A stretch of 64,000 nucleotides of DNA from Trachythela sp. YZ-2020 (GCA_016169945.1 JADLSH010000185.1:372001-436000), one strand, 5' to 3'. Numbered from the stretch's first letter, positions 1-11,760 are shown. Translations and numbers: made by a program. Notes: generated from the letters alone by a model not told the origin.

Positions 1-1395
1 ATTCACCATGCCGAGAAGCCTTCGAAAGCCCTTCTTGTCTTCGGATTCTGGCATGTCCACAATCGTTCTATCTTCTGTGGATCCGGTTTCACACTTTCTG
101 CAGTAAGTGTGTGCCCGATGTATACAACGCTGACTTTCCTAAATGTACACTTCTCTGGCTTGAACTTTAGATTAGACTCTCTAGCACTCTTTAAAGTTTC
201 CTTGAGTGGATTATCGTGCTCTTGCAGTGTTCTTCTCTACACGAGAATATAATCAATATCGTTTTCTACTCCTTCGATGTCTTCGAAGATTTCATGCACT
301 CGTTTGTGGAAAACTTCCTGTGCACTTCGGATTTCAAACGGCATGCGGGTGAATAAAAAACGTCTAAACGGTGTATTAAAGGTTGCTTGGAACGTTCCTT
401 GTCGAGTGGAATTTGCCAATACAGACCTCGTATCTAACGTAGTGAAGCAACGTGCACCTGTCATCCGAGCTGTAATTTCTTCAATGGTCGGAAGCTGATA
501 ATATTCCAGTTTGAGCGCTTCATTGAGATCTTGCGGATCGATACAAAAACGTAGACTTCCATCCAACTGCTACCATTGAGTTTGCCCAATCTGTTAATCC
601 ATCAACTCTTTCCAAAATGTCTTCCAGGGTTTCGGCTAGTTGATCTCTCAGTGGATTTGGTATACTTTAAGTGGAGGATGAACCATAGGGTCTAGCTTCA
701 TTTGATGCGGTCTCGATAGACAATCCAAAGCAGGGAATACATCGCAATATTCAGTTCGAATTCTTTCTGCGTACCAATCTTCAAGAACTTGCTAGGTTGT
801 TTTCGAAGGCAAAGGTATATTGTTATCTGGTATCTCTGACTTCAAGTCTTGCGTAAATTTGATAAGTTTGAGTTCTTTACAGGCGGCCACGCTGAGCAAC
901 GGCTCGCTAAGTGACTTGGATATGTTGAACTCCAATCGCTAAGTGACTTGGATATGTTGAACTCCAAATCGTAGTTATTCCCGTGATAGTGGCACAGTAG
1001 GTTGCACACGGCTTTAACAGGAACTGGTTTCCCATTGTAGGCAACTAAATTAACTGACGGTTTTCTGAGGGGTACTTTTGGTTTGCTTGCTGTAATTTTG
1101 AATGTTTTTATCGGTGTTTTTATCGAATGTTTTTATTGACTTCAGCACCTGTATTTATTTTAAGCTGACATTTAATGTCACGTATTCAGCTTCGTTTTGA
1201 AATCTTGTCTCGTCCATGGCTGTTTGTATGGTATCGAGAAATACAATGTCTTCCCACATTTTGAACATATCTTCCATTTGCTGTCTTCGCCTTGAATTTG
1301 CTTCCGAAGTTTAACTTCAGCCTCTCCATTTAAGGTTGATTTATGTTGTTGACATCTCTTGTGTACAGCGCCGACTTCTTCGTCTTTATTGAATA
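1..1395 (-). pseudogene. Ty3/gypsy pol remnant (protease to reverse transcriptase)
   Basis: Reading the minus strand leftwards gives a broken retrotransposon polyprotein. Near 1120-1160 is an aspartic-protease-like motif with NTGAEVN where DTG is expected, so the catalytic Asp appears lost. At 566-237 an open stretch of 109 codons has the start of a gypsy RT palm (GSLRFCIDPQDLN, then FTTLD, then LFTRMPF). The catalytic box reads DIDYILV rather than the usual YxDD form. The fragment runs off the left edge with KGFRRLLGMVN, the conserved segment after the palm. Several stops and frameshifts separate these blocks. The matching Gag lies at 4345-4054, on the other side of a non-LTR insertion. It is an inactive element; the family call is secure and the exact lineage is not. 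Confidence 0.85.
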
Positions 1396-1402
1396 GCTTT
1401 AA

Positions 1403-3069
1403 TTGTTGCTGCGAGAGTTTGAAAATTTGATTGAAAATTTAGACGACGAGAATAAGGAAATTATTTTGGTCGGTGATTTTAACTGCTATCTTTTAGCAAT
1501 GAATCGACTTAATATCACAAACCGGCTTCTTGATATCGCTAATCTATTTCAACTTAAGCAGATAATTACAGAGGCTACACGTATTACGGAAGAAACACAA
1601 ACATTGTTGGACTTGTTCTTTACTAATAAGCCAGAAAATATTATTAATTCTGGGGTGGTGTATTTGGGTGTCAGTGACCATAGCCTCATTTATGGCTGCA
1701 GAAAGATATCATTTTACAAAACGTCACCAAAAATTGTAGAATCAAGGAATTTCAAGCATTACAAAACATTAGAATTCAAAAGGGATCTTTCTATCGCACT
1801 CTCGAATTGTGATTGGAGCACTGATGATCCAAATGCGCTTTGGAAACAGTTTAAGGACAGGTTCAATGAGGTTTCCGATTTACATGCTCCTATTAGGCTA
1901 AAAAAAGTTACAAGTAAATATACCCCCTGGATGAATGGAGAGATAATAAAGTTAATGAACTATCGGGATACGTTAAAGAAGAAAGTAGTTAAAACTAAAT
2001 CTTCTCGTTTTCATGAGGCCTATAAAACAGCTAGGAACGATCTCAATAGCTTGATTAAAAATACGAAAGCAAGCTATTTTCAAGAGGTAATTAGTAATTC
2101 GAAAAATAACTCTAAAGAAATGTGGCGAAATATAAACCAACTCATTGGTAAAACCTCTAAAACAACAAATGTAGCTGCGGTCAAATCAAATGACCAAATA
2201 TGAACGAATAAGGAAGATATTACTGAAACTTTTAACGATTACTTTTCAAAAATTGGTACAGAATTATCCAGCCGGATTCCACCAAGTAATAAAGGATTTG
2301 AAGAATATCTTGAGCGGCCAGTTAGTGCTGTTTTTGAGTTCAAATCGGTTTCCACTGGTGAAGTTGAAAATGTTTTGAGTAAGCTTAAAGTCTCTAAATC
2401 GAGTGGACAAGATAAAATACAAGTAAAAATTTTAAAAGACTTCAGTGACATATGCGTTTCGTATTTGACGTATATATATAACTGCTCTCTTCTTTCTGGT
2501 ATTTTTCCAGACGATTGGAAATTGGCCAGAGTTTCACCTATTTATAAATCGGGGGATAAACAAGAGAGTGGTAATTATCGCCCAATATCTGTATTACCAG
2601 TCGTTACGAAAATATTTGAGAAATTAGTCTGTGGTCAACTCAATTTCTATTTCAAAGAAAACCAGATTCTTACAAAATTTCAGTCTGGTTTTAGAGAAGG
2701 CCATTCAACTACATCCTCTTTACTCTCTACAACCAATTATTGGTTAGTAAACATGGATGCTGGCCTTATTAACGGGGTTCTTTTCCTCGATCTCAAAAAA
2801 GCATTTGATACGGTTGATCACCAGATCCTTATGAAGAAACTTGAATTATACGGAATCAAAAATAGTGCGTTAGCATGGTTTTCTTCCTACTTACATGGAA
2901 GAACTCAAGTGTGTAGAGTTAATAATACTACATCATCTTTAAAACATATTTCGTGTGGTGTTCCACAAGGGTCTAACCTGGGTCCCCTCCTATTTTTAAT
3001 TTACATAAATGATTTGCCTAATTGTTTAAAAACATCAAAACCAGCTATGTATGCTGATGATACCAACTG
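1403..3069 (+). CDS. Endonuclease C-terminus plus RT palm of the non-LTR element
   Basis: One frame stays open from the truncated 5' end to 3070 except for a single TGA at 2201-2203. The first about 100 codons are the C-terminal half of an APE-type endonuclease: GDFN, then LDLFF, then the catalytic SDH near 1675. After a linker with PWMNGEI come the RT blocks: SSGQDKI, DDWKLARVSPIYKSGD, NYRPISVLP, LDLKKAFDTVDH, GVPQGSNLGPLLFLIYINDLP and the active site YADDT at 3050-3064. A one-base deletion right after YADDTN shifts the rest into another frame. The starting ATG-like codon is not biological, because the true N-terminus is missing. The product would copy element RNA at nicked chromosomal DNA. 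Confidence 0.85.
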
Positions 3070-3765
3070 ATGATTACTGGAGAAACTGCAAGTGATATCG
3101 AAGTGAGATTAAATATTGAACTTGAAAATGTTCACGACTGGCTAACAGCGAATAAATTAACACTTAATACTGAAAAAACTGAGTACATGATTATTGGTTC
3201 GTATAAGAGAATCTCAAATATTCAAAACGAAGGTGAAATTAAAATTAGGATTGGGGATAAAGAAATAAAACGTGTTAAAGCTACTAAAAGTCTGGGAATT
3301 GTAATTGATGAAAATTTAGCATGGAAAGAGAATATTGATGATCTCAGCACTAAGGTGTCAAGGGCAATAGGAGTCATTCGCCGAGCTAAAAAATATGTTA
3401 AACAAGATGCCTTAAAAGTAATGTATCATTCTCTAGTCCTCCCGTATTTTGACTATTGTTCCCTTGTTTGGAATAATTGTAGTCAAACACTAAAAAATAA
3501 AGTTCAGCGGATTCAAAAAAGAGCGGCAAGAGTTATAACGGGAGATACGTACGACATAAAATCAAAAGATGTCCTCTGTAAATTAGGCTGGAATAATCTC
3601 GAAGAAAGGCGTAATTCTCAATCTATTTCTTATGTTAATAAAGCTCTCCAGAAAAATTGCCCTGAAGGAATAACTGAAATGTTTCAGTTTTCCTGCAATG
3701 ATAACCATAATTTAAGAAGTAACAACTTAATGCTGAGGTTGCAAAACCAAAAACTAACGCAATGA
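3070..3765 (+). CDS. RT thumb and C-terminal region of the non-LTR element
   Basis: This continues the RT after the frameshift at about 3069: LNIELENVHDWLTANKLTLN, KTEYMIIGS, TKSLGIVIDE, then the C-terminal block VLPYFDYCSLVWNNC and QRIQKRAARVITG, which is typical of CR1/L2-group RTs. It ends at TGA 3763-3765 followed by an A-run and a roughly 260-bp AT-rich 3' UTR. With 1403-3069 it represents one original ORF2. Confidence 0.85.
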   Translation: MITGETASDIEVRLNIELENVHDWLTANKLTLNTEKTEYMIIGSYKRISNIQNEGEIKIRIGDKEIKRVKATKSLGIVIDENLAWKENIDDLSTKVSRAIGVIRRAKKYVKQDALKVMYHSLVLPYFDYCSLVWNNCSQTLKNKVQRIQKRAARVITGDTYDIKSKDVLCKLGWNNLEERRNSQSISYVNKALQKNCPEGITEMFQFSCNDNHNLRSNNLMLRLQNQKLTQ

Positions 3766-4053
3766 AAAAAAAATCGTTTAGTTATGCCGCCGCCAACATC
3801 TGGTACTCGCAAAGTATTGCGGAAAGAAATAAAGTAATTAATTCAATGAATTGATATAGCGGGTGTATAGCGTACTAAATGTATTAGTGTAGTGTATTGT
3901 CCTGTATCGTATTATTGATATTATTGTAATATAGCGTAATCACACGGCCTTTTGAAAAGCAGCATTTTATTGTTGCATGTTTACATATATAATATTGCTG
4001 AAAAGTTACCGTGTATAAAGGTTTTTAAATAAATAAATAAATAAATAAATAGT

Positions 4054-4345
4054 TCGTCCGCTTGGCATATGTATCGACTATTTCCTCGCTGTCTTTGTCG
4101 ACATCATCGAATTCAAAAGTATCTTTGATGTCTTGTCCTTGTCTGCCGATCATGCACATGAATATAGCGACTTTCTCGTCTTCGCATTTATCGCCGCGTG
4201 TCGCAATTAGGAAATATTGCATGGACCTTTTCCATTCTACCCGAGGCTCAGATAGATTGCTTGTTTCGAATTTTTTTAACTCCCTTGGTCCTCTTATTTC
4301 GTTTATGTCGAAATTCTTCATGAAAATGTTCACACCTGACACCAT
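4054..4345 (-). pseudogene. Ty3/gypsy Gag N-terminus
   Basis: About 97 minus-strand codons start at an ATG-like codon near 4345. They contain a capsid-like stretch with EWKRSMQYFLIATRGD, then VAIFMCMIGRQGQDIKDTF and DVDKDSEEIVDTYAKRT. This is the layout of Gag N-termini in gypsy elements of aquatic invertebrates. The reading frame runs straight into the (AAAT)n tail of the non-LTR element at 4053, so the Gag is cut off by that insertion. No LTR or primer-binding site is recognisable between 4346 and 4430, so the 5' end of the gypsy copy seems lost. Confidence 0.72.
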
Positions 4346-4429
4346 GTCATGTTATTTATTTAAAATTAGAAATTTACGACGTCTATGTCTATGAATAATT
4401 AATATATTACATTACTAGACAACTACGCT

Positions 4430-5665
4430 GGTGCATTTTCAAACCACGAGTCCCTTTACAAATCTTGCCACAGCAACATTTAATGACAGTACGTTACGTT
4501 ATAGGACCTTTTTAGTATTCAGAGCAGGCAATTCTCTTTCCAAATTCAAGTCCAGTTATTACCGAGGGCTTGCCAAAACCCTCAATATCAGCATAAATCA
4601 GAGAGTCTTTCTTGATACTTGATGAGTATTCGGCCAGTAGTTTCAAAACTGAATTGTGGCGCCAGGTAAAACGTCCTTCTTCCAAACGCACACCACAACC
4701 GGAAGCTGCGTGTTGCAAGGTTTGGGGACTTAGGCAAGCATTGCGCAAACTGTTCGTTGCCCTTTTTTTTGTAAGATCATGTTTTCTAGGATCGGTAGGG
4801 TGTTGTTAAGGTATCTCGAAGTAAAGTTGTAAATATTTATCGGCAAACAGTTAATGGCTCACTGCCTGCAGTGTTTGATATTTTCTGCAAATACTTCTTC
4901 CCACATTGATTTAATAACAAGACTTTAAGATGTAATGTTTGTTACCATGTTGTGAATTTTACGTCCCGTATTTCTTTGAGAACTTCCTTGGCGCTCGAGT
5001 AACGATCGTATTGGATGTTTATGTTCCTTCTCGCATCGTTTTTTACTGAACGAATGTTCCGGCACTCGGAACTTTTTAACTTATTTCTTCACATCCATAA
5101 TATTCAGACCGAATTTGTACATAGCTTGAAGTATGATATCTAAAGTTATATTTGCAGGTATTTCAAGCCAACTTCTGAATTTATTGTGACACATCACCCA
5201 TGTTTTGTTGATGCCGGCAATCGTTGGGTGTCATGAAATTTTGGGGAAAAAACACTTTTCATACAGTTCTAATTTAAATCTAGGTTGTAAAGGTAGCTGA
5301 TCTAGGGTGTAAAGGTCTGCACGCTTGTTGAGTTCATTTCAGACATGCCGAAAGTTTTGCATTTATTCCCTTAATTTTCATTTTAGTCCATGTACCCACG
5401 CGGCAAAAGCATTTAATAAAATTTGACTTTCATATTCTTGCCCAGTTCTAATTGCTGCATCGTCGGCGAATTGAAACCAGTGTTTCGGACTTAAGAATTT
5501 CGATGTACTGTAGCCAATTTGAATAAACCTATCGGATTTGATGTATTGAACAAAAGTATTTATTACTATGTTGAAAATTAGTGGACTCAGAAAGTCTCCG
5601 TCTAGGAATCCTCTGTTTACCGGTATGAAAGGCCGGAAAAAAGTGTTTATCATTGGAGATCTCAA
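4430..5665 (-). pseudogene. R2-like non-LTR retrotransposon remnant
   Basis: Minus-strand blocks appear in order. At 5665-5378 is an RT segment with GFLDGDFLSPLIFN and the active-site block HWFQFADDAA. At 5300-4900 are degraded pieces including NIQYDRYSSAKEVLKEIRDVK. At 4748-4512 is a C-terminal region with LQHAASGCGV, GRFTWRHNSVL and IYADIEGFGKPSVITG. At about 4500-4430 is a finger-like motif beginning CCCGKICKGTRGLKMHQ. The FADDAA box and Cys/His-rich C-terminal parts differ from the CR1-like copies elsewhere in the window and match cnidarian R2-group elements as I remember them. Multiple stops and frameshifts make it dead. The clade assignment is tentative. Confidence 0.7.
4750..5377. other. 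Interior of the R2-like remnant
   Basis: There is no independent gene here. Short minus-strand peptide stretches line up with the R2-like element between its RT and its C-terminus, but all frames are interrupted. Confidence 0.5.
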
Positions 5666-6115
5666 CTGCGATATGCTAAAAAGTAGTCAAGAGGCAAGTA
5701 TGCTTAGGGACTTTTGTTCCGGCTTAATTCTAACGCAGCTCATAACCTCACGTACGCGAGTTACATCACAGTCATCAACCCTGATAGATGTTATTATAAC
5801 ATCCAGTACTGTCTTAGTTGTTGAAAGTGGAGTTGTAGAAACTCATAAGTGATCATTATCTCTTTTTTACTATCAAAACTACAAAAACCACAAACTATAT
5901 ATATACGTTATCGCAAGAAGCTATAAACATTACAATCCAGTTAAGTTTGTCGAAGTACGTGATCTTATGATCCTGGAGGGTGTTCAAAAACATGCAACCA
6001 AATTTAAACTGCAAGATTACGAGTTTTCTTATCCCGAGCGCCTCAAAAGGCTTAATTTATTGCCTATATCTTACTGGCTAGAAATAAATAATATCATCAT
6101 TTTTTCAAATGCAAA
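5621..6115 (+). pseudogene. CR1-like fragment: endonuclease piece fused to RT C-terminus
   Basis: Positions 5627-5960 read as an APE-type endonuclease fragment (VFIIGDLNCDML, later STLIDVIITSS and, after a frame change, ETHKSDHYLFF). From about 5967 the sequence jumps to the RT C-terminal block EGVQKHATKF, YPERLKRLNLLPISYWLEINNIIIF. The roughly 2.5 kb of RT that should lie between is absent. This is therefore an internally deleted copy or two fragments placed side by side. The left boundary abuts the R2-like remnant directly. Confidence 0.7.
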
Positions 6116-6430
6116 CAAGGCTTCTATAAGTAGTAATATAGGTACCGTTCGGTCCTGTTTTGTGGGGCGGTGCAGGGGTTGGCGTGGGCTGGCGTGTGGT
6201 AGCATGGGGTGGCGCATCATTATTATCATAAAAGAGGCCTCTCAAAACATTAGTATGCAATGACGTCACGGAACAAGACCAAGCAAGTTTGGGCGAACAC
6301 ACAATAATTTTGCCCAGTTCAGCACATGTTGTGTGAAAAAATATGGCTTTGTTGCCGTAAACGTTTTGATTTATAAACTCCTCATTAGCAATAAATTCAT
6401 ATCGATCTAGTGAAGTGTTATGCGAAACAA
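6116..6430. other. G-rich stretch and unassigned sequence
   Basis: At 6155-6215 the plus strand is strongly G-rich with repeated GGCGTG and GGGGT-like words. The remainder is unique-looking AT-rich sequence with no gene that I can support. Confidence 0.4.
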
Positions 6431-6570
6431 AAGACTTTCATAGACAACCAATACAGCGACGCTTAACACAGAGAGGCATAGCAATGCTCAATATAAACGT
6501 GTAGTTTACTTCGTGATGCTCATTTACTATCGACCTTTCTTAGACAACCAATATAGCGACGTTTCATATA
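6431..6570. repeat. Direct repeat of about 28 bp, two copies about 105 bp apart
   Basis: The words TAGACAACCAATACAGCGACG (6441 area) and TAGACAACCAATATAGCGACG (6541 area) occur in the same orientation with similar flanks. Sequence from 6570 to 6885 shows no other feature. Confidence 0.5.
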
Positions 6571-6885
6571 GACTTGCAAAGTTTCAAGCGTTTATATTTA
6601 TAGTAAAGTGTATACAAGCAATTTTTTATCAAGTCTTACAAGATAGTTTTCATACAAATATTGTATATAAACATAAACATTTAGCGGTTGCTATCTTTTG
6701 TTAGGCTGCAACTCATTAGTAAGTCATTAACGGTGATTAAGATTTTATTTAGCGGTAACTTACATAATGAAGAATACTTAATAATAGAACGGGGAAATAT
6801 TGTACAATGTACATTGTTAGTTAATAAATATACACACATAATTAATTTTTTAAACACATTTATTGCATAAAATTGATTTTAAAGC

Positions 6886-7100
6886 GTTAATAAGGTCAGC
6901 TTCTAAGAGCGTGTCGTTTAGGTGTCTTTAAAGAGTTTTCGTATTCTTATCTGTCTTCGGGTGATAATCTTGCAATATCCGCAGCTTTCATAGGAATATA
7001 TTTTGGTCTGTCCCTCAATAAGAAACGCTCATATCGCTTTCTTTCCTTGGGTGTTATTATAGCCAGATCACTTTCTTTCCAATCAGCCGAGTCTACCCAA
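6886..7100 (-). other. Unidentified coding-like segment
   Basis: About 50 minus-strand codons from about 7097 stay open and look protein-like (NWVDSADWKESDLAIITPKE, then RKRYERFLLRDRP and PMKAADIARLSPEDR) before a stop. Its composition suggests a fragment of a repeat-encoded protein. I do not recognise the family. Confidence 0.35.
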
Positions 7101-7194
7101 TTGTGGAAAAGTTGTGTTTCAGTTTGGGTCGTTCTTCGTCTTTTCGAGATGTTGTGAGAAAGCCAGGTTTAGAAGTAGCAGGCACCAGTGGTGT

Positions 7195-7680
7195 TATGGC
7201 TGATTCGTTGCCTTCCAACATGAATAGTATGTGGTATGCTGATGATACGTCTTTATATTTACACTCCAAGCCTGGTAATTTGGTTTCGAGTATCGAAACT
7301 TTCAGCAATACTTTGAGTAATTTACATGTTTGGTCAGCCCGTTCCCACCTAGTAACAAATTGTAAGAAGACCAAGTCAATGATCATCTCCACTCAACTCG
7401 AACAAGTTCCTACAGCAAAGATCCCCGGAATGCATCTCAACAGTCATCTCAAGTGGAGGGACCATGTTGCAATGACCGTAAAATCGTGCACCAGTACTTT
7501 GTCAGTTCTACGCAAAATAAAGAATTTTGCGGATTTTAAGTTACGTAAACAACTTGCTGAAACTTTAGTACTGTCCAAATTGGACTTAACATGTCTGTAT
7601 ACCACCCGCTTCCGGCCTTTCTGATGAAACGTTTGCAGAGAACGCAAAATGCAGCGCGAGCTTTGTATTTAATAAATATG
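7195..7680 (+). pseudogene. CR1-like reverse transcriptase fragment
   Basis: From about 7195 the frame reads MWYADDTSLYLHSKPG, then LHVWSARSHLVTNCKKTKSMII and HLKWRDHVAMTVKS. This is the RT active site and thumb of a CR1-group element. A frameshift near 7590 moves to VYHPLPAFLMKRLQRTQNAA. The canonical N-terminal RT blocks are absent, so this is a short internal fragment. It is distinct in sequence from the copy at 1.4-4.05 kb. Confidence 0.75.
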
Positions 7681-7682
7681 TC

Positions 7683-7929
7683 AAGGATGTTAAGAGGAGA
7701 TTTTTTAGTAAATCGAGAAACTGGCGCTCAAAAATACCGTCATCCTTTGCGCGAAAATGAAGGAATTTGCTGTGTTTACCATAATGGCGGGTGTAAACAT
7801 TCAATCGATGAATTGTTGACTAAATTTCGGGTGAAAACTACTCAAATTTATAAAACAAATACCAGAAATGAAGTCTTCACAACACTATTAGTGAATCCGA
7901 AGTTTCTACAAGCATTCGACAGTGATTAA
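7683..7929 (+). other. Short ORF tail of unknown origin
   Basis: Following the RT fragment in frame is an 82-codon stretch (GDFLVNRETGAQKYRHPLR, CCVYHNGGCKHSIDELL) that ends at a stop at 7929. It does not look like RT. It could be part of another repeat protein or chance; I do not recognise it. Confidence 0.25.
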
Positions 7930-10689
7930 AGAATGAAACAAGTTCTTTCAATTTGTGGAGGAGCGATGTTCAACAACAGAAGATTCCCAGGTATGACAAC
8001 TTTGCCTACTCTGTTTTCACATCACACTATCTTATTTCATACCGAATTTCTTTTAAAAAGACAATATTTGACCAGTATATGTAGCTCTGTTAAACTTGTC
8101 TCATATTTGTAACTTGATATTTTATTAGCGGTCATGTACTTCCTGAAAGTACTTTGTTTTGGTTTCTAACTCATTGACTTATGGATTCGATGTATATTTT
8201 GTTCATTTTCATACGAAATTTTGTCATAAATCTTAGTTATTTTCTTATACTTACGTAGCTAGGGTACTCCTAAATACAATATAATGTAAATTAACACCTC
8301 TTCAAAGTGTGATTAAGTAAATATTTTCCATTTTTAATTGTCATATAAATGAAATTTGGCCCATTTTTATACTCACTTCTGATTAATAGAAACTCTATAA
8401 TAATGCAATAGTTCTTCTAAGATATTGGTCCTCCAGTTGTAAGCTTGAAATAACATTTAGTTAAGGTATTAAAGTCTAAAACTACAGACTTTGAAGGAAA
8501 TCCAAACGGAGGTCCTCTTGGATATTTTTGTAATTTTGACTTCAGGTCTTCTAATTTGTTACCATTTTACAAAAAATTATATATCTTATCATTTTTGCTT
8601 TAAAATAGCAAAATTCATTGTTATCCTTCAAAATAGATACACATTAGCCTACAGAGATCATAATAGTTGTACTAAAATGTGAAATATAACTAGAGCAAAT
8701 ATCAGCAAAGAGATATTTATATTTTTATCATGAAATATTGATTGAAAGTTGCAAAATGAGCCCAAAGAAATGTGTGTTGGATATGTAAAATCTGTTAAAC
8801 ATTGCCAATAATTATCACACGCTGCTTAAACTTATTGTTAACTTAAAATTTAGACATGAAGTGTCAAAATGAGTTTGCTTTGAAAAAATTCAAAGGGGTG
8901 GCCCTCGGAGGCATTTGGCAATTTTCAGTGGCATTCCTTATTTCTTTGCATGATAGTCTATTAAGGTGGCTCAACGTTGTTTGATTATCTGCTAAGAAAT
9001 ACATATATGGACTTCTGAAAATCTGTGAACAACCACTGTTAATGATATAAAAAAGTGATCCAACAGTTTTTATAGTACCAGTACATGATAAAATTTGAAT
9101 GGAAGGTTGCTATGGCAACAACAATAAGGAGTAGACTATTAATTGATATTTTTACCAAATACCATGATATGTCTACAAAAAAGTTACACTGTACATGGAA
9201 AATTATATAATAATCACCCATCAATTTGCAATGTGACCATGTTTGTTATTATGCTACTATTCCGAATAGCAATCTGAGATCATATTAACACGAGAAATTC
9301 ATGGTTAACTGTAAAATTGTTTTCATAGCACCACAGTATGCAACATACCTATAGGCCTACTGTATGCCCACTTTAAAAATTAGACTACTCTGAAATATAC
9401 ACATGCATGCCATGAGTCTATTCCTGAACGTCTTTCAGTAATCATTATAGATGAACTTGCTTTTCTTCTTTAGGCCAATTAAATCAGCTTACCCCTCACC
9501 CCCACCCACACAGTCCAGATTATATTTTGCAGTGCAAATTCACCAATGTGATTCCAACAGAATTTATTTAAACTGTATTCCGGGTTGAACCTACAAGTTG
9601 TCTTGCATATTTATCATACTATTATTCTCTTTAGGTATTTTAAATTTCATCCTACAAAGCAAAAGTCATGTGTGAAGAGCTTTATCTATCAACAGTGGTA
9701 CCACAACTTCTAAGCTGCTATAAATTACTCTCTCTATATATATAAAAAATCAGATTGGTAGCCTTTAAGAGATTATCTTAATTTATTGAAAAAGACAATT
9801 TCTGTAATAATACTATTTGTTATAATAAATAACAGTTGTCAATTACAGTTTTTGAGAGTTAGGTGCAATATGGAATCTCACTTGACCATAAAGATTAACT
9901 ATTACTAAATGAGGAACTATTGATGCATGTTTAGCCAGTGCTTGATTTTGTTAATGAAAAATAGCACTTGTGTAAATTGAAATAAACATACAAATATTTG
10001 TTAGCATTTTTTAGTTTGTTGGCATTCTATGAAAAGTAGCATCAGAACTCAGCAAGAAGGGAGGCATGGGAGTACATGCCCCATAATTTTCTTCAAAGTG
10101 ACCTTTTCTATGGTAAAGAACAAGTGCAATCTTAAGAGCTTTAACTGAGTTTCCTGGTACACTGAGATCGGATTGTTTAAATTTTGCACTGATTAATGTA
10201 AATATATGTTTCCCCAACCTTAAGATGTGCGTAAGAGGTACAATAGGGACAAATTCCTCCTTTCACTGTAACAGCTACTTTATATCATTTCCAGGTGAAC
10301 TTTTCAAAGCCTACTTTGCTTAGTCAACATAACAGGAAATTTAATAGGAAAATCTAGACTTCATGGTGCTATGGTGATAGTAGCTACTTAAAGACAGTTT
10401 AGAACTGATCTCTAAGCAGTGTGCTGCAGATTAGCCTGGGTGCCAGATGTTTTCAGGTTTTTGGAGGGTTTTTGACTGCAGATCGAACTTCGTCAAAAGT
10501 CAAAACTAAGCAAAATTTTACAAAGTATTAAACGTAAACACTAAGGAGTTAAACGAAATTTCCCACATTTCTATTCACTACTTTCATGATATGCAACGTA
10601 AACCAAATTTCCATACATTGGCAGCCGTTTTAGAGCCAATGTTTCAATGTTTGCCCACAACGAACTGCACTAGAAAAACGCCATTGCGC
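7930..10689. other. Long AT-rich gap without recognisable genes
   Basis: I see no convincing exon, RT block or TIR in these 2.8 kb. There are A/T homopolymers and a short TA run near 9735. Weakly similar phrases near 8500 and 8885 (GGAGGTCCTCTTGGATATTT and GGCCCTCGGAGGCATTTGGC) might be very old repeat copies. Confidence 0.5.
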
Positions 10690-10831
10690 ATGAATGCGTG
10701 ATCGCCATTCTTTTGGAACTAACCGATTAAAACCAACACAGAATATATCCAGTGTCCCTCCTTTCTACACTGGATATATTCTGTGTTGTTTTTAATCGGT
10801 TAGTTCCAAATGATTGGCGATCAAGCATCCA
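10690..10831. repeat. Near-perfect hairpin with arms of about 60 bp
   Basis: The left arm starts GATCGCCATTC at 10700 and reaches CCAGTGT near 10755. It is repeated as reverse complement from ACACTGGATA (about 10767) to GGCGATC at 10822, with only about four mismatches and a loop of about 11 bp. Weaker pairing extends outward to about 10690 and 10831. It directly abuts the 5' break of a CR1-like fragment. Confidence 0.85.
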
Positions 10832-11760
10832 TTACGTGAGATAGATGCAGCAATTACAAATCTCGAGCAAGACCTACACAGAGTCGCAAGTTGGTGCTGT
10901 GAAAACCACCTTTTAATTAACCCGGGGAAAACTAAGTTCATGATAATTGGAACAAGGCAGCTGATGAGCAGACTACCTACAGATACATCTGTTTCATTCT
11001 TGGGCAAGTCTCTTAGACCAGTGGACTCTGCTAAAGATTTAGGTGTTACGTTAGATAGTCACCTAAATTACGACAATCATATCTCGCTACTTGTCTCGTC
11101 GTGTATGAACAAATTATGCCAGATAAATCGTGCTAAAAAAAGTTTCGACACAAAAACTCTATCGGAAGTCATTTCATCCTTTGTCATTAGCAAGATGCTT
11201 TATCGTTCTTCGGAAAGTTCAGTCGATCCAGAACGTTGCATGTAAAATCATCACGAAATCCAGGAAATATATATGACCACGTAACTCCACTTCTACGTGA
11301 ATTAAATTGGATCCCAGTGGACAAACTTCTATATTTTAGAGACGCTATTTTGACCTACAAATGTGTAAATAACCTCGCATCCGACTACCTTTGTAACAAA
11401 TTGATAAAAAGGTCATCAATCCACAACCATAGGACTCGTACTCATGACTCTCTTCAAATACCGCTGTTTAAAACTGCTGCTGGTCAATGGTCATTTACAT
11501 ATAGAGCTGTCCACATTTGGAACAACTTAGACAAGAACCTGAAAGATAGCTTTTCTCTTAAAACCTTTAAAGCGGCACTGAAGAAACAGTTGCTTGCAAA
11601 AGAAAACATTTTAGTATAACCAACTAAATTATGTACATAGTTAAGATAATTGTTTATAAAACTTATATATGTAACCTCTACTGCATGCATGTAACTGTAA
11701 ATAATTTCTGAAAAACCCTTTTAGGGAGAAATTCATTAAATATCTATCTATCTATCTATT
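10832..11760 (+). pseudogene. CR1/L2-like retrotransposon 3' end with (TATC)n tail
   Basis: Codons from 10832 give LHRVASWCCENHLLINPGKTK, then VDSAKDLGVTLDSHLNY and INRAKKSF. This is the RT thumb of an L2-like element. After a frame break near 11215-11240 the C-terminus continues: VTPLLRELNWIPV, RDAILTYKCVNNLA, AVHIWNNLDKNL, with a stop at 11617-11619. A 3' UTR follows and ends in (TATC)n at about 11739-11760, the kind of short microsatellite tail that L2/CR1 elements carry. The 5' end is truncated exactly at the hairpin at 10690-10831. Confidence 0.82.

Larger units (their letters stand above)
1396..4053 (+). mobile_element. 5'-truncated CR1/L2-like non-LTR retrotransposon inserted in a gypsy element
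   Basis: The unit starts inside the endonuclease domain (5' truncation typical of target-primed reverse transcription). It runs through a near-intact RT and ends in an (AAAT)n tail at about 4026-4050. Its ends abut gypsy sequence on both sides: protease/RT to the left and Gag to the right, both minus strand. The insertion is therefore younger than the gypsy copy. A short AATAG-like match on the two sides could be the target duplication but is too weak to assert. Only two coding lesions are visible, so this copy is young. Confidence 0.88.

Noticed and set aside
237..566. A stand-alone 109-aa gene on the minus strand
   Set aside because: It is a slice of a gypsy RT; flanking frames continue the same polyprotein with stops.
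4026..4053. Independent microsatellite
   Set aside because: The (AAAT)n run is the 3' tail of the adjacent non-LTR retrotransposon.
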